NCBI RefSeq assembly: GCF_040412425.1
Contig: NC_089766.1
Span: forward strand, 18,420,401-18,484,400
Direction of reading: 5' to 3'
Length of the DNA: 64,000 bases
DNA from: Macrobrachium rosenbergii
Lineage: Eukaryota; Arthropoda; Malacostraca; Decapoda; Palaemonidae
The translations under genes and the position numbers were made by a program. Shown here piece after piece: positions 35,193 to 46,704 of this stretch (positions are counted from its first letter, which is position 1; each line of letters starts with the position of its first letter). The notes under the pieces were generated by a model. The model saw only the letters and a program-made list of their open reading frames with translations. It made no database searches and was not told the DNA's origin.

Positions 35193-35517
35193 TAGAAGGT
35201 GAATCCTATTCATGTGGAACAAGCCCACCACAGGAGCCAATGACTTGAAATTCCAGCTTCCATCGAATACGGTGTTCATTTGAAAGTAACAACAGACTAT
35301 TACTGCAGCTTGTTAACCTCCAGTGCATTATGGGCCTTTTCTTCAATTCCCAGAGTTTAAGGTCGTCCAATCTTAAACGCTGAATACTTCGTGGCTTACT
35401 CCGCGCCCCAGACAATTCCTTCCTGCTAATGGATTGTATATAACATATACCGATATCAAATTGGTCCTGTGGTAACACGAGAAACTTCAACCCAAATCAA
35501 GTTATCAATATTATTAT

Positions 35518-35614
<97 letters not shown>

Positions 35615-35929
35615 TAGAAGGTGAACCCTATTCATGTGGAACAAGCCCACCACAGGAGCCAATGACTTGAAATTCCAGCTTCCATCGAATACGGTGTTCA
35701 TTTGAAAGTAACAACAGACTATTACTGCAGCTTGTTAACCTCCAGTGCATTATGGGCCTTTTCTTCAATTCCCAGAGTTTAAGGTCGTCCAATCTTAAAC
35801 GCTGAATACTTCGTGGCTTACTCCGCGCCCCAGACAATACCTTCCTGCTAATGGATTGTATGGACATATACCGATATCAAATTGGTCCTGTGGTAACACG
35901 AGAAACTTCAACCCAAATCTCAATATTAT

Positions 35930-36005
<76 letters not shown>

Positions 36006-36314
36006 TAGAAGGTGAACCCTATTCATGTGGAACAAGCCCACCACAGGAGCCAATGACTTGAAATTCCAGCTTCCATCGAATACGGTGTTCATTTGAAAGT
36101 AACAACAGACTATTACTGCAGCTTGTTAACCTCCAGTGCATTATGGGCCTTTTCTTCAATTCCCAGAGTTTAAGGTCATCCAATCTTAAATGCTGAATAC
36201 TTCGTGGCTTACTCCGCACCCCAGACAATTCCTTCCTGCTAATGGATTGTATGGACATATGCCGATATCAAATTGGTCCTGTGGTAACACGAGAAATTCA
36301 ACCCAAATCTCAAA

Positions 36315-36384
<70 letters not shown>

Positions 36385-36483
36385 AAGGTGAACCTTATTC
36401 ATGTGGAACAAGCCCACCACAGGAGCCAATGACTTGAAATTCCAGCTTCCATCGAATACGGTGTTCATTTGAAAGTAACAACA
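34902..36483 (-). repeat. Four tandem ~0.4 kb units, each with a (TTA)n array
   Basis: Units begin at about 34,902, 35,291, 35,714 and 36,106. Each contains a ~210-bp segment (starting near ACTATTACTGCAGC, ending near CTTCAACCCAAATC), a (TTA)n array of variable length, then a ~100-bp segment matching the 3' end of the non-LTR element at 59,080-59,285. Outside the arrays the units are nearly identical, so the amplification is recent or is an assembly effect. The repeated frames on the minus strand (ISRKELSGARSKPRSIQ, then poly-Asn) arise from this duplication. Confidence 0.9.
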
Positions 36484-36560
36484 GAGGGTAAAGGGAAATA
36501 CAGAAAGAGATCAGTCATTGGAAAAATAGATAAATTAATAAAATATTAAATAAATGAAAA
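36382..36560 (-). mobile_element. 3' UTR of AAT-tailed non-LTR element (longest array copy)
   Basis: Beyond the last tandem unit, homology to the 3' UTR at 59,080-59,285 continues on the minus strand (a TTTATTAATTTAT-rich part, then CTCTTTCTGTATTTCCCTTT). This extends past the boundary of the other units and confirms the origin of the array sequence. Confidence 0.65.
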
Positions 36561-36778
36561 CTTAAGTAAAATACCAAGAGTATCATAAAGAGAAAGGATG
36601 CTCTGTTCGTCTAATCCTCCTCATTTTCCAATCAGAAACGTAGCAGATTTGGCAGGATGAGGATGAAGACCAGATGGAACGGCCTGGAAATATTGGAAAT
36701 ATTACATAAATAAAAGTAATCAAAAAATGAACACTGAATAAATAAAAATACAGAACGGTGGCAACTCTGGAAGATGCA

Positions 36779-36883
36779 AGAGAGAGAGAGAGAGAGAGGG
36801 GGAGAGAGAGGGGAGAGATGGGGAGCGGAGTATAAATAAAGATATAGACCACATGGTCGCTCTGGAATAAGTGCACTCAGGAC

Positions 36884-36973
<90 letters not shown>

Positions 36974-37024
36974 AAATAAAGATATAGACCAGATGGTCGC
37001 TCTGGAAGAAAGAGCACTCAGGAC

Positions 37025-37104
<80 letters not shown>

Positions 37105-37141
37105 AGGTGACAGTTCTAGAGGAAAGTGCACTTAGGATAGG

Positions 37142-37224
<83 letters not shown>

Positions 37225-37328
37225 AGGTGACAGTTCTAGAGGAAAGTGCACTTAGGATAGGAAGGAGTGAGAGAGAGAGAGAGAGAGAGCAGGTGACAGT
37301 TCTAGAGGAAAGTGCACTTAGGATAGGA

Positions 37329-37390
<62 letters not shown>

Positions 37391-37427
37391 AGGTGACAGT
37401 TCTAGAGGAAAGTGCACTCAGGAGGAG

Positions 37428-37495
<68 letters not shown>

Positions 37496-37530
37496 AGGTG
37501 ACAGTTCTAGAGGAAAGTGCACTCAGGATA

Positions 37531-37610
<80 letters not shown>

Positions 37611-37649
37611 AGGTGACAGTTCTAGAGGAACGTGCACTCAGGACAGGAA

Positions 37650-37723
<74 letters not shown>

Positions 37724-37761
37724 AGGTGGCAATTCTAGAGGAAAGTGCACTCAGGACAGGA

Positions 37762-37827
<66 letters not shown>

Positions 37828-37861
37828 AGTTGGCAACTCTAGAAGAAGATGCATTCAGGTC

Positions 37862-37944
<83 letters not shown>

Positions 37945-37995
37945 AAATAAAGATATAGACCAGATGGTCGCTCTGGAAGAAAGTGCACTCAGGAC

Positions 37996-38065
<70 letters not shown>

Positions 38066-38094
38066 AGGTGGCAATTCTAGAGGAAAGTGCACTC

Positions 38095-38187
<93 letters not shown>
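36779..38187. repeat. Compound GA minisatellite/microsatellite array
   Basis: About a dozen (GA)n runs are separated by near-identical ~45-bp spacers of two related types. One is GCAGGTGACAGTTCTAGAGG plus AAAGTGCACTCAGGATAGGA. The other is GTATAAATAAAGATATAGAC followed by CAGATGGTCGCTCTGGAAGA and the same AGTGCACTCAGGACAGG end. It is a higher-order repeat of GA run plus spacer. Long Arg-Glu or Ser-Leu frames are artefacts. Confidence 0.95.
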
Positions 38188-38189
<2 letters not shown>

Positions 38190-38299
38190 AAGTAAGAAGG
38201 CTTCCGGCAGGTCTAATTGGTCAAATTTTAACAAGGAGTGCAATCGATACATTAACAGGTGCATTATAACTTACGAAATATATAGGCGTACAATGTTCC

Positions 38300-38301
<2 letters not shown>

Positions 38302-38365
<64 letters not shown>
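38302..38365. repeat. (GA)n microsatellite
   Basis: About 31 GA units. Confidence 0.97.
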
Positions 38366-38369
<4 letters not shown>

Positions 38370-38935
38370 CTTCCTTCGGTAAACCAATTTTGGAACTAGG
38401 TAGGGGGCTAGTTGACAGGTTCAGTTTGTGCATAATGGCGATTCTTATTTGGCAGATATCTCTTCTCTGTCGGGAGCTTCCGTCACTCAAAAGTAACTTA
38501 TAATTCCATCTGGGTATTTTATTCAGTTCATTCATAAAATACTATACTATACAGTAAGATTCTGTATACTGCCAGTAAGACACGCAGATAACTACTTTTC
38601 TCTCCTTACTATTGAAGTCTCCAGCAGCTAGGCTATTCTGAAATGCCCAGGCAAAGTAAAAATGGAAAACTAAACGTACATACCATGTAACTGGGATACA
38701 ACTAGCTATCTTAATAGACTGTCCTGTTGATATCCACTGCTATGGACAGTAAATAAGTGGAAATAAATACAGAGGGAATAAATAAAGGAAAAATAACCAA
38801 TAAAAAGATTTGCTAAAACGAGAGACTGGAGTATGGATGGACAATCACGACAGTGAGAATGAAAGGAATTAAGATGTACACGAAAAGTCTAAACAGCGTC
38901 ATGAAGGAAACATTAATTGTGGGAACAGCCACCCT
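38370..38935. other. Unassigned non-coding sequence
   Basis: No gene or repeat relationship recognised. Confidence 0.4.
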
Positions 38936-38938
38936 TGA

Positions 38939-38939
<1 letters not shown>

Positions 38940-38977
<38 letters not shown>
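38940..38977. repeat. (GA)n microsatellite
   Basis: About 18 GA units. Confidence 0.97.
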
Positions 38978-38980
<3 letters not shown>

Positions 38981-39066
38981 CACAATAAGTTCGTTTCGTC
39001 TTCTGTCTTACCTAAGCTTTTTAAATCCATCCAACTTCCTTCCCGTGAGAAGGAAGGTAGTGTACT

Positions 39067-39153
39067 TTGGAGGAGGAGGAGGAGGAGGAGGAGGAGGAGG
39101 AGGAGGAGGAGGAGGAGGAGGAGGAGGAGGAGGGGAGGAGGAGGAGGAGGAGG

Positions 39154-39189
<36 letters not shown>

Positions 39190-39210
39190 AGGGAAGGGAG
39201 AAGGGAAGGT
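39067..39210. repeat. (GGA)n array with (GCAGGA)n variant
   Basis: About 30 GGA/GAG units followed by five GGAGCA hexamers. Glu-rich and Pro/Leu-rich frames here are artefacts. Confidence 0.97.
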
Positions 39211-39606
39211 GAGGGGGAGGAGGACGATTACAGGAGGGGAATGGGTGGTATTTTGAATGACAATATACAACGTATTTCGTGCAAAAAAAAAAAAAAAAGA
39301 ATCCATTTTGATCTTAACACTAGCGCTGACATTGTCCAATTCCGACACGTTCGTTCTTGCAGCAAGCAACGAACAGAACGCTAATTGTGACGCCGATATG
39401 ATTTACCTTATGGTAGCTAGTTACTAAAATAAATATAAGCAAAAACATTGAAGAAGGAACGTTTATACAATATACTTAATACAAATGTTTGCCATTACCC
39501 TCTTCAGAATAAATCTGGCTTTGAAATAATACGGTATTCAACCCGTAACTAAACTATCCTTAAGACTTTAAACTTCATATTTCTCGGCATTACAATAAGC
39601 AAGTAA

Positions 39607-40018
39607 AAAATGCGCCGAAATTTCTTCGGACCAGTCGAGTTTTCTGTACAACTTATAATCAAGGCCACCGAAAATTTATCTATCTTTCGGTGGTCTCAGT
39701 ATAATGCTATATGAGCCGCGGCATATGAAACTCTCGGCCGGCCGTGGTGGCCCGTGTTGTTGCGTTGCCAGAAGCACGATCATGGCTAACTTTAACCTTA
39801 AATAAAATAAAAACTACTGTGGCTAGAGGGCTGCAATGTGGTGTGTTTGGCGACTGGAGGGTGGATAATCAACATACCAATTTGCAGCCCTCTAGCCTCA
39901 ATTTTTAAGATTTGAGGGTGAACAGAAAAAGTGCAGACAAAAAAGAGTGAGAATAGAATAAACTACGGACGGACAGAGAAAGCCAGCACAATAGTTTTCT
40001 TGTCAGAAAACTAAAAAG
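39607..40018 (+). repeat. Four-hairpin dispersed repeat, copy 2
   Basis: Same orientation and order as 20,383-20,770. Hairpin 1 (GCGCCGAAATTTCTTCGG) is short. Hairpin 2 (CCACCGAAA...TTTCGGTGG) is perfect here. Hairpin 3 (TGGCTAGAGGGCTGCAA...TTGCAGCCCTCTAGCC) is strong. Hairpin 4 (TAGTTTTCTTGTCAGAAAACTA) is perfect. Shared linkers include TCGAGTTTTCTGTACA, TATAATGCT, GCTAACTTTAACCTT and GGACGGACAGA. Stems that are broken in one copy are intact in the other, which is what conserved secondary structure in the progenitor would produce. Confidence 0.8.
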
Positions 40019-40219
40019 TTTTATTGCATCAAAGATACAGTAAATAGGCTTGGCCAGATTTTGTCAGGGGTTGAAGGGAGGAAGTTATAATTAAACAGCA
40101 CGCAAATATTAATGTAATTTTTATTTCAATGAATCACTTGATATTTTTTGGGGCATTGGCTTTTAATTACAGAATATGGACTTTAGCTATTTTATGGATT
40201 GTGTAATGTACTGTATCCA

Positions 40220-40325
40220 GTTCCACTTATTGACTTCTATAGAAGCACAGAAGAAGAATAATATAGAATTTAAACCAGTTCCACTTATTGACTTTTATAG
40301 AAGAATAGAAGAGGAGGAATACTGA
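40220..40325. repeat. ~52-bp direct duplication
   Basis: CCAGTTCCACTTATTGACTT plus the following TATAGAAG...GAATA sequence occurs twice in tandem (about 40,219 and 40,274). Confidence 0.8.
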
Positions 40326-40625
40326 ATTTAGGCCAAAACACAGGCACTGGGACCTATGAGGTCATTCTGCGCTGAAACGGATATTGACAGTAAAAAGGTT
40401 TGAAAGGTGTAACAGGACGAAACCCTTGCGGTTGTTTATGAATCAATTTATCAGGAGAGGGTGGAAAGTAAGATGGAAGAGAATATGATCAGAGGTACAG
40501 TAAAATGAATGAAAGGGATTGCAGCTAGGGGCCGAAGGGACGCTTCTAAGTACCTTAAGTAATGCCTACACTGCACCGCATGAGGTGCACTGACGACACT
40601 ACCCCCCTATGTGTTATTGAATTTC
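40325..40625 (+). repeat. Probable SINE-like dispersed repeat
   Basis: The sequence GGCACTGGGACCTATGAGGTCATTC...GCGCTGAAACGG...GGTTTGAAAGGTGTAACAGG...GGGTGGAAAGTAAGATGG...GCTAGGGGCCGAAGG... resembles, from memory, a very common decapod short interspersed repeat. There is no second copy in this window to confirm it, and I see no clear RNA polymerase III boxes. It is reported as a probable repeat only. Confidence 0.4.
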
Positions 40626-40930
40626 ATGACATAATTCATGGATCGGAAAAGGAGAATGTGCTTTCTAGTCGCCCCTCTCGAGAAATCCTACAATATACCT
40701 ACCTGGGACATCGCGTTCATCACTATAGGCACCATCGCTTTGTAAAGAGTTTGGATAATGCCCGTTTCCGGTCTGAACATTCCTACTCGACTTATTACAT
40801 CTTTCGAATCTTCGTAAATGAAAAAAAATATTCTATATACACAATTCTTGCAAACTAATATTTATCACAAAAAAAACAAAATATATTTAAACAATTGAGG
40901 ATTTTTTCTGGGTTTCAATTTTGTGCAATG
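40562..40930. other. Unassigned sequence after the SINE-like repeat
   Basis: A 98-codon plus frame is present but has no domain and overlaps the repeat end, so it is not called. Confidence 0.35.
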
Positions 40931-40940
40931 CACTTAGGGA

Positions 40941-41985
40941 CATTTGAAGGGACATTTGATCCCCAAGGGGCTAGTACTAAACACAGCGAAATACATTTGA
41001 TCCCTCAGGGGCTAGTACTAAACACGGCAAAATACATTTGATCCCCAGGGGCTAAACACGATGAAATACATTTGACCCCCAGGGGCTAGTACTAAACATG
41101 GCAAAATACATTTGACCCCCCCCCCGAGGGGCTACTACTTAAACACGGCAAAATACATTTGACCCCCACAGGAGCTAGTACTAAACATGGCGAAATATAT
41201 TTGTCCCCACCCCAGGGCCTAGTACTAAACACGGCAAAATACATTGACACCCCCAGGGGCTCGTACTAAACATGGCGAAATACATTTGATCCCCAAGGGG
41301 CTAGTACTAAACATGGCGAAATATATTTGATCCCCCAGGGCCTAGTACTTAACACGGCAAAATGCATTTGATCCCCAGGGGCTACACACAGTGAAATACA
41401 TTTGACCCTCAGGGGCTAGTACTAAACATGGTAAAATACATTTGATCCCCCAAAGGGGTTAACCCAGAAAAATACATTTGACCACCAGGGGCTAGTACTA
41501 AACACAGCAAAATACATTTGAACCGCCAGGGGCTAGTATTAAACATGGTAAAATACATTTGATCCCACGGGGGCTAGTACTAAACACGGCATAGTACATT
41601 TGATCCCCAGGAGCTAAACACGGCAAAATACATTTGATCCCCCAGGGGATAGTACTAAACACGGCATAGTACATTTGATCCACAGGAGCTCAACACAGCA
41701 AAATACATTTGACCCCGGGGCTAGTTCTAAACATGGCAAAATACATTTGATCCCCCAGGGGTTAACAAGGCAAAATACACTTCACCCTCCCCCCCCCCAG
41801 GGGGCTAGTACTAAACATGTCAAAATACATTTGATCCCCCAGGGGTTAACACGGCAAAATAAATTTCACCCGCCCCCCCGGGGCTACTCCTAAACACAGC
41901 AAAATACATTTGATCCCCCGGGGTCTAGTACTAAACATGGCAAAATACATTTGACCCCCAGGAACTACTAATAAACACCTCAAAA
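40941..41985. repeat. ~42-bp minisatellite, about 20+ copies
   Basis: The unit is approximately AAATACATTTGATCCCC, CAGGGGCTAGTACTAAACA and CGGC. Variants have shortened units lacking CTAGTACTA, and C-run length varies (up to CCCCCCCCCC). The unit contains palindromes (CCCC...GGGG and CTAGTACTAA), so single strands could fold. Neighbouring units differ, giving a patchwork of sub-variants. Confidence 0.95.
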
Positions 41986-42245
41986 CTGTGTAGATGAATC
42001 ACTGTTTCACCGTGGTTAGTACTAGCCCTCATGTGGAATTGGAGTTCGGACCGGAAACGAACTTTCACCAAAGGTTTACTGAGGAAACCTGTTACAACCG
42101 AGATCTTCGTTGTAACTTTGTCAAAAACTATGACAAAAACATTAAAAAATTTCAGACAAGGTACATTAACAGCACCCATAATGGAATTACCATATATCGC
42201 GCCATCCGTATATAATGAACATTTTAATATATACTTCAACGAAGT

Positions 42246-42415
42246 CGGGAAAACAATATCGGTTTTCCTCACTCGAGACCCGACTGTCGGGAATACAAGG
42301 CTAATTTCCTTCATTCCAGAACATACAGTCGGGAAAACAATATCGGTTCTCTTCACCCAAGACCTGACTGCCAGGAATACAAGGCTAATTTCCTTCATTC
42401 CAGAACATACAGTCT
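42246..42415. repeat. ~85-bp tandem duplication
   Basis: GTCGGGAAAACAATATCGGT...CTAATTTCCTTCATTCCAGA...ACATACA occurs twice in tandem (42,246-42,330 and 42,331-42,415) with about 90 percent identity. Both strands are open across it, but no domain is recognised. Confidence 0.85.
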
Positions 42416-42645
42416 GGGGGAATCGTGCCAGCCATAGCCATACCATCAATTGATATCGCATAATAGTCACTTCTTGTTAGGCTAAATGAGGACCTATGAA
42501 AGTCCTATATAGATATAAATTAAAACCCAGGGTTTTCATCCTACTGCCTAGTCACACTGATCGGCTTCTTTCAGGAAATGTTATTCCATAATTCAATAAT
42601 CATTTTCCTATACGCAATATCACTGGAACTCAAGTCGGTAAATTT

Positions 42646-42888
42646 TTACAACAGTTCCAACTCCATTTTTCTAAAGTAATAATGTATTTTCATGTGTGTT
42701 TTAATGAGTTCTGAATGGTTATGATAGTAATACATTGGGTAAATGAGTTGTTTTTGAGTTACTAGCCTATACACCCCTACTACATCCAACAAGGTTAGGG
42801 ACCCTTTGGGAATGGGGGGTTTTGGGTGGGGTAAATCACCATGGACACAAACAGCATTTGAATTAATGAATAAAATGAGGTAAATCAT
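42646..42888 (-). CDS. Hypothetical frame, 80 codons
   Basis: A minus-strand frame of mixed composition (GDLPHPKPPIPKGSLTLL, then VVGVYRLVTQKQLIYP). No repeat or domain is recognised. It lies near another minus frame at 43,124-43,369, but no splice pair linking them can be defended. Confidence 0.18.
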   Translation of the reverse strand: MIYLILFINSNAVCVHGDLPHPKPPIPKGSLTLLDVVGVYRLVTQKQLIYPMYYYHNHSELIKTHMKIHYYFRKMELELL

Positions 42889-43123
42889 AGCATACCTAGC
42901 AAGCCATAGTCATGCAACATAGGCTAGTGTAATGTAGCCTAACATCCCTTAACCACAAGGGGGTGGTGGAACAGCGCTTCGCGCCTTATCCGCATTTATA
43001 GGGATTCTTGGCAGGCACATATTTACTGGCAAGAGGTAATGTTGCGTTGTGCGCGCCAGCCACAGGGGTTACAGAAGGTAAATCATGTTACAATATTATT
43101 TTAAAAACAATTATAAATTTACC

Positions 43124-43369
43124 TTATTTGGATGGACACAAACGTTTTGATGGGTTATATCCAGAACAAGATGGTTGTGGCTCATCTACAGTGTCATCGT
43201 CGTTGTCATCAGAAAATGATTCCCTAGGTGGTGATGGTGGCTGAGTGTCACTTAAAGGTGGACATAATTTAGCAGCTTCAAGTAAAAATTGGTGTAAAAC
43301 TGAACTGTACTGCTGCAGGTAACACTCCATGTTGTCTTTAAAAATCAATGCATCGTGTTTCATTTTCAA
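43124..43369 (-). CDS. Hypothetical acidic protein frame, 81 codons
   Basis: A minus-strand frame starting MKMKHDALIF, with a helical segment (YLQQYSSVLHQFLLEAAKL), a Pro-rich linker and an acidic cluster (SDDNDDDTVDEPQP) before a basic end (SKRLCPSK). This composition is more protein-like than most frames in the window. The stop TAA is followed directly by GGTAAAT. If the stop is not used, CCAAATAAG|GTAAAT would be a donor site. No family recognised. Confidence 0.3.
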   Translation of the reverse strand: MKMKHDALIFKDNMECYLQQYSSVLHQFLLEAAKLCPPLSDTQPPSPPRESFSDDNDDDTVDEPQPSCSGYNPSKRLCPSK

Positions 43370-43374
43370 ACAAA

Positions 43375-44280
43375 TCGTGAATTAAGCGAAAATAATCAAA
43401 GTTACAAGATGAACACAGACTGGACATAACCCCACTCTATGACAGACTTCAACCAAATGACAAGCGAAAATGTCTGACACCTGCAAGATTTTCACCAGGT
43501 CACGTGACTGCTAGACAACACGTAACTAGCCTCAATGCACTTTTAAAGGGGAAAAAATTCGCATCAGAACCACAATGCAGTTCTAAACAAAAACAAATTA
43601 GCATCAGAGCACAAACTGTGTCATGTTAAAGTAAACAAAACACTTAGAAATTTTTCGAGGATGGGGATTATAGAAACATTCATATCTTGAATATGGTGAA
43701 TTTCCCCAAAAAGTGTTCAGAGACAAAGTTTAATTATTTTTTATGCAAAATGCAGCTATAATACTATAATTGTTATAGAGTGAGTTGGAACTATTGTAAA
43801 ATAATACCCTCAAGTACAGTTTCCCTACTGGAAACTGGTCGGCCATATAATCTTTCCTCTAGATAGCTTTCAGCTGCGTAACTTTATCAATCTAGATTGA
43901 AACTAGCGACATTGCTCAGTGGATGAACCCATACCACAACAAAACGCACCTTTTTTTCACAAAAACTTGGAAATATCCCACAGATATTGCTGAGAAATCC
44001 AGAACAGACGAAAACACAGTCACAAGTCAACACCGCGCTGGTTTTCCAGTCCACTGCTGAAGTTCCGGCTGCCTTTAAAAGCCTTTTGACCAATCAGAAC
44101 TGTTCGTGATACTCCTTGTCAAAATAAGAGGAGGAACCGACACTCTGATTGGCTAAATTACAGAGGCTTATTTCCAACTAGTTACGTCACTGTGCTAACA
44201 ACATATCATGGAAAACGTGTAAAAATTCAATACACTGGAGCTTTAATATACAAGCTATTAAAAGACATGTTTAATTTCAA
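43375..44280. other. Unassigned sequence
   Basis: Contains a minus-strand frame of 68 codons (43,887-44,093) with no domain, and the CCAAT-box pair noted separately. Confidence 0.35.
44084..44156. promoter_or_regulatory. Inverted pair of CCAAT boxes
   Basis: GACCAATCAGA at about 44,088-44,098 and its complement-type CTGATTGGC at about 44,145-44,153 lie 45-55 bp apart in opposite orientation. Such pairs are common in bidirectional or TATA-less promoters. No convincing transcript is attached, so this is weak. Confidence 0.2.
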
Positions 44281-44289
44281 ACCTGATGC

Positions 44290-44493
44290 TTGGCTGAATC
44301 AGTACCTCAATTAAGATGGGCAGTTTTACCCGAAGAGTGGGCAAGTGCACTTCAAGCACTTAATTACATTTCAGTACTCAAGACCACGACACAGAGGCAA
44401 TGGATTAGCTCAATGTTGTATTCCTATGCACACAAAACTATTTTACATCCTATCTGTCGAGGTCACATATACGGCGAAATAAGGCAAGATTAA
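44290..44493 (+). CDS. Hypothetical frame, 67 codons
   Basis: A plus-strand frame with protein-like mixture (QLRWAVLPEEWASALQALN) and no low complexity. There is no domain or splice support. It is listed because it is one of few such frames outside repeats. Confidence 0.15.
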   Translation: MAESVPQLRWAVLPEEWASALQALNYISVLKTTTQRQWISSMLYSYAHKTILHPICRGHIYGEIRQD

Positions 44494-44499
44494 AAAATT

Positions 44500-45015
44500 C
44501 AATTTCAAGTCCCTTTACCTGGGTTACCTGCTCAATCTGAACGGCCATAGGAACCACTACCATTATTTTTGGCAATCAAACCGAGATGGCCAATCGTTAT
44601 ATTCTTGAGGGGGAAGTTAGTTTGACACATACTCCATCAAAAGTCTGATTATATCTAATACAGTCGCAACGAATCATAGGCGAGGCACTGAATAGCCACT
44701 TAGATAATGAATGGCAATATATGTCAAACCCTGACGGTTTTTCTTCGGTAAATATCTGAACAAATCTTGAGAATATGATCAGATGACAGGTACTGTGCAA
44801 GCCATGCTGTCACTGAAAACCCTGCAGTCTAATGTTTAGCGGCACAATATCTAGGCCATCATCCCCAAGAAGACAGAGGGGTATGTCACTATATAAGACC
44901 AGTTAGACGATGTAATGGGCCCTTGTAGAGAAATACAGGCAATCATGAGGTCTTCTACTCTCCACGGAGGAGATCCTCCAAGGATTAGCTAAGACGGGAG
45001 ATCGCCTATACAGAA
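44500..45015. other. Unassigned sequence
   Basis: No gene or repeat recognised before the CT/GA hairpin array. Confidence 0.4.
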
Positions 45016-45018
45016 TAG

Positions 45019-45020
<2 letters not shown>

Positions 45021-45097
<77 letters not shown>

Positions 45098-45175
45098 TGT
45101 TCATGATCATGGGATTTCTTGTCTTTGGGTATTCAATCTGTCGACCAAAAGACAAGACATCCCATGAGCATAAAC

Positions 45176-45247
<72 letters not shown>

Positions 45248-45292
45248 AGTCACTCTGTTGACCCAAAGACGAGAAATCCCATGAGCATAAAC

Positions 45293-45350
<58 letters not shown>

Positions 45351-45414
45351 AGTCACTCTGTCGACCCAAAGGCGAGATATCCCATAGAAAAAACAAGAAA
45401 AAACAAGAGTATAT

Positions 45415-45463
<49 letters not shown>
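45021..45463. repeat. CT/GA hairpin array with direct spacer repeats
   Basis: (CT)n (45,021-45,085) is followed by an inverted repeat whose arms (TTGTTCATGATCATGGGATT...TTGTCTTTGGG and CCAAAAGACAAGACATCCCA...TGAGCATAAACAAC) are about 34 bp each, then (GA)n (45,178-45,244). The right arm is repeated twice more in direct orientation (about 45,245-45,298 and 45,350-45,400), each followed by another (GA)n. The CT run, arms and GA run together form one large potential hairpin. Confidence 0.9.
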
Positions 45464-45465
<2 letters not shown>

Positions 45466-45467
<2 letters not shown>

Positions 45468-45600
45468 CAAGATTCCAAAGAACAGGGTGCTCATTTAAAG
45501 ACGGTGATGGGAAACACAGAAGGAAGAGATCTGTAAATAAAAAAAGAAGAAAATAAACAAAAAAATTATGACAAATAGATAAAAATATGAGTAAATCTTG
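45466..45600 (-). mobile_element. 3' UTR piece of the AAT-tailed non-LTR family, now next to (GA)n
   Basis: On the minus strand, TTATTTACAGATCTCTTCCT, CTGTGTTTCCC and AATGAGCACCCTGTTCTTTGG match the 3' UTR at 59,100-59,225. Homology ends abruptly at AATCTTGGAATT, where (CT)n begins instead of the expected ~60 bp plus (AAT)n. The end has been lost or replaced. Confidence 0.55.
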
Positions 45601-45604
45601 AAAA

Positions 45605-46600
45605 TTGTTCTCGTAACTGTAAAATTTCAACCTGAATAAAAATGCACACAGGAAGATATATTAATAGGTTTTCTGTAAACACTGTATTTAAATACATTGC
45701 TATTTCTATGTATTGGGTAATTTGCAGTCCCCATACCAGCTGAATTAACGTTCGTTTACGAAAATAACACGGTTCACCAAACTATTGATGCCATGTGGAT
45801 GGGACAAGGAAGCAATTGCAAGCAACTAGGCTCCTGCCGGGCAACGGACGCTGTCGTCTTGATGAGTGATAGTTGGAACAAGACGGTTCGGGTGACTCGG
45901 TCTTAAGCTTCCTGCAGAGTACTACTCGTAAAACTGGAGGCGAAAGCTCCATGTTCTTCTTCCAGAAATGAGAGATTTTAATGTTGATGCAACTTATCCC
46001 AAACTAATTTAGGAACAAGTAAACAGAAATGACAGCAGACTCTTTTGTTCTAAACAAGTATCCAATAAGGCGGTTACTGTAACAAACCTTTTTCATGTTT
46101 GTTTTTTGCGAGTCCTTTAAAGGCAAACCTTTAATTTTCTTTGGTATTCTTCCGTTGCCTATTTTTGAAGAGGCCAGTTTTCGTATAACAGTATTGTTTC
46201 CCTGGTACCTGAGTTTTCCTCGATGTCAATTTATTTATGAAATATTTTCTAACAAACTACAGACTGCTTATTTTAGAAAGAGTAAAAAAATTCAGGTCTT
46301 TAAAACATTTTTTCCTCGTGAAAAATCAAATGCCTGGATAAAAGACTAAAGGCTTTACGTAAGAATGAAAAAGGCAATTTTGATTTTATATATAATTCCT
46401 AGACGCTTTACGATAATTGGAATTGGCTAGTTTGTGATTTTTCATTTTGAAAGGACACCTAAGAAAGCCAGTTTATTTTCTGGACCTGTTTCAGTTATAA
46501 ACTTTGTTTGTCTGCTTGTTTTTTAAATATTTGTGGAATTTCTTTATCTGGTCCTGCTTTCAGAAATCTTAGAGAGTTGAGACGAACCTTTGGGCATTTT
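45605..46600. other. Unassigned AT-rich sequence
   Basis: Short frames only, no domain. Confidence 0.4.
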
Positions 46601-46614
46601 CTGCGTTTAAGAAG

Positions 46615-46704
<90 letters not shown>
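46615..46704. repeat. (TTA)n microsatellite
   Basis: About 30 TTA units. Neither flank matches the non-LTR 3' end, so its origin is different or obscured. Confidence 0.97.

Noticed and set aside
36632..38382. Long Arg-Glu or Ser-Leu frames across GA/CT arrays (also 45,006-45,630, 49,430-49,694, 52,389-52,628, 53,310-53,645)
   Set aside because: Microsatellite translations; mirrored on the other strand.
38853..39384. Glu-rich and Pro/Leu-rich frames over the GGA array
   Set aside because: Low-complexity translation of a trinucleotide repeat.
40941..41985. CRISPR-like repeat-spacer array
   Set aside because: Units are contiguous with no unique spacers, and the context is eukaryotic; this is a minisatellite.
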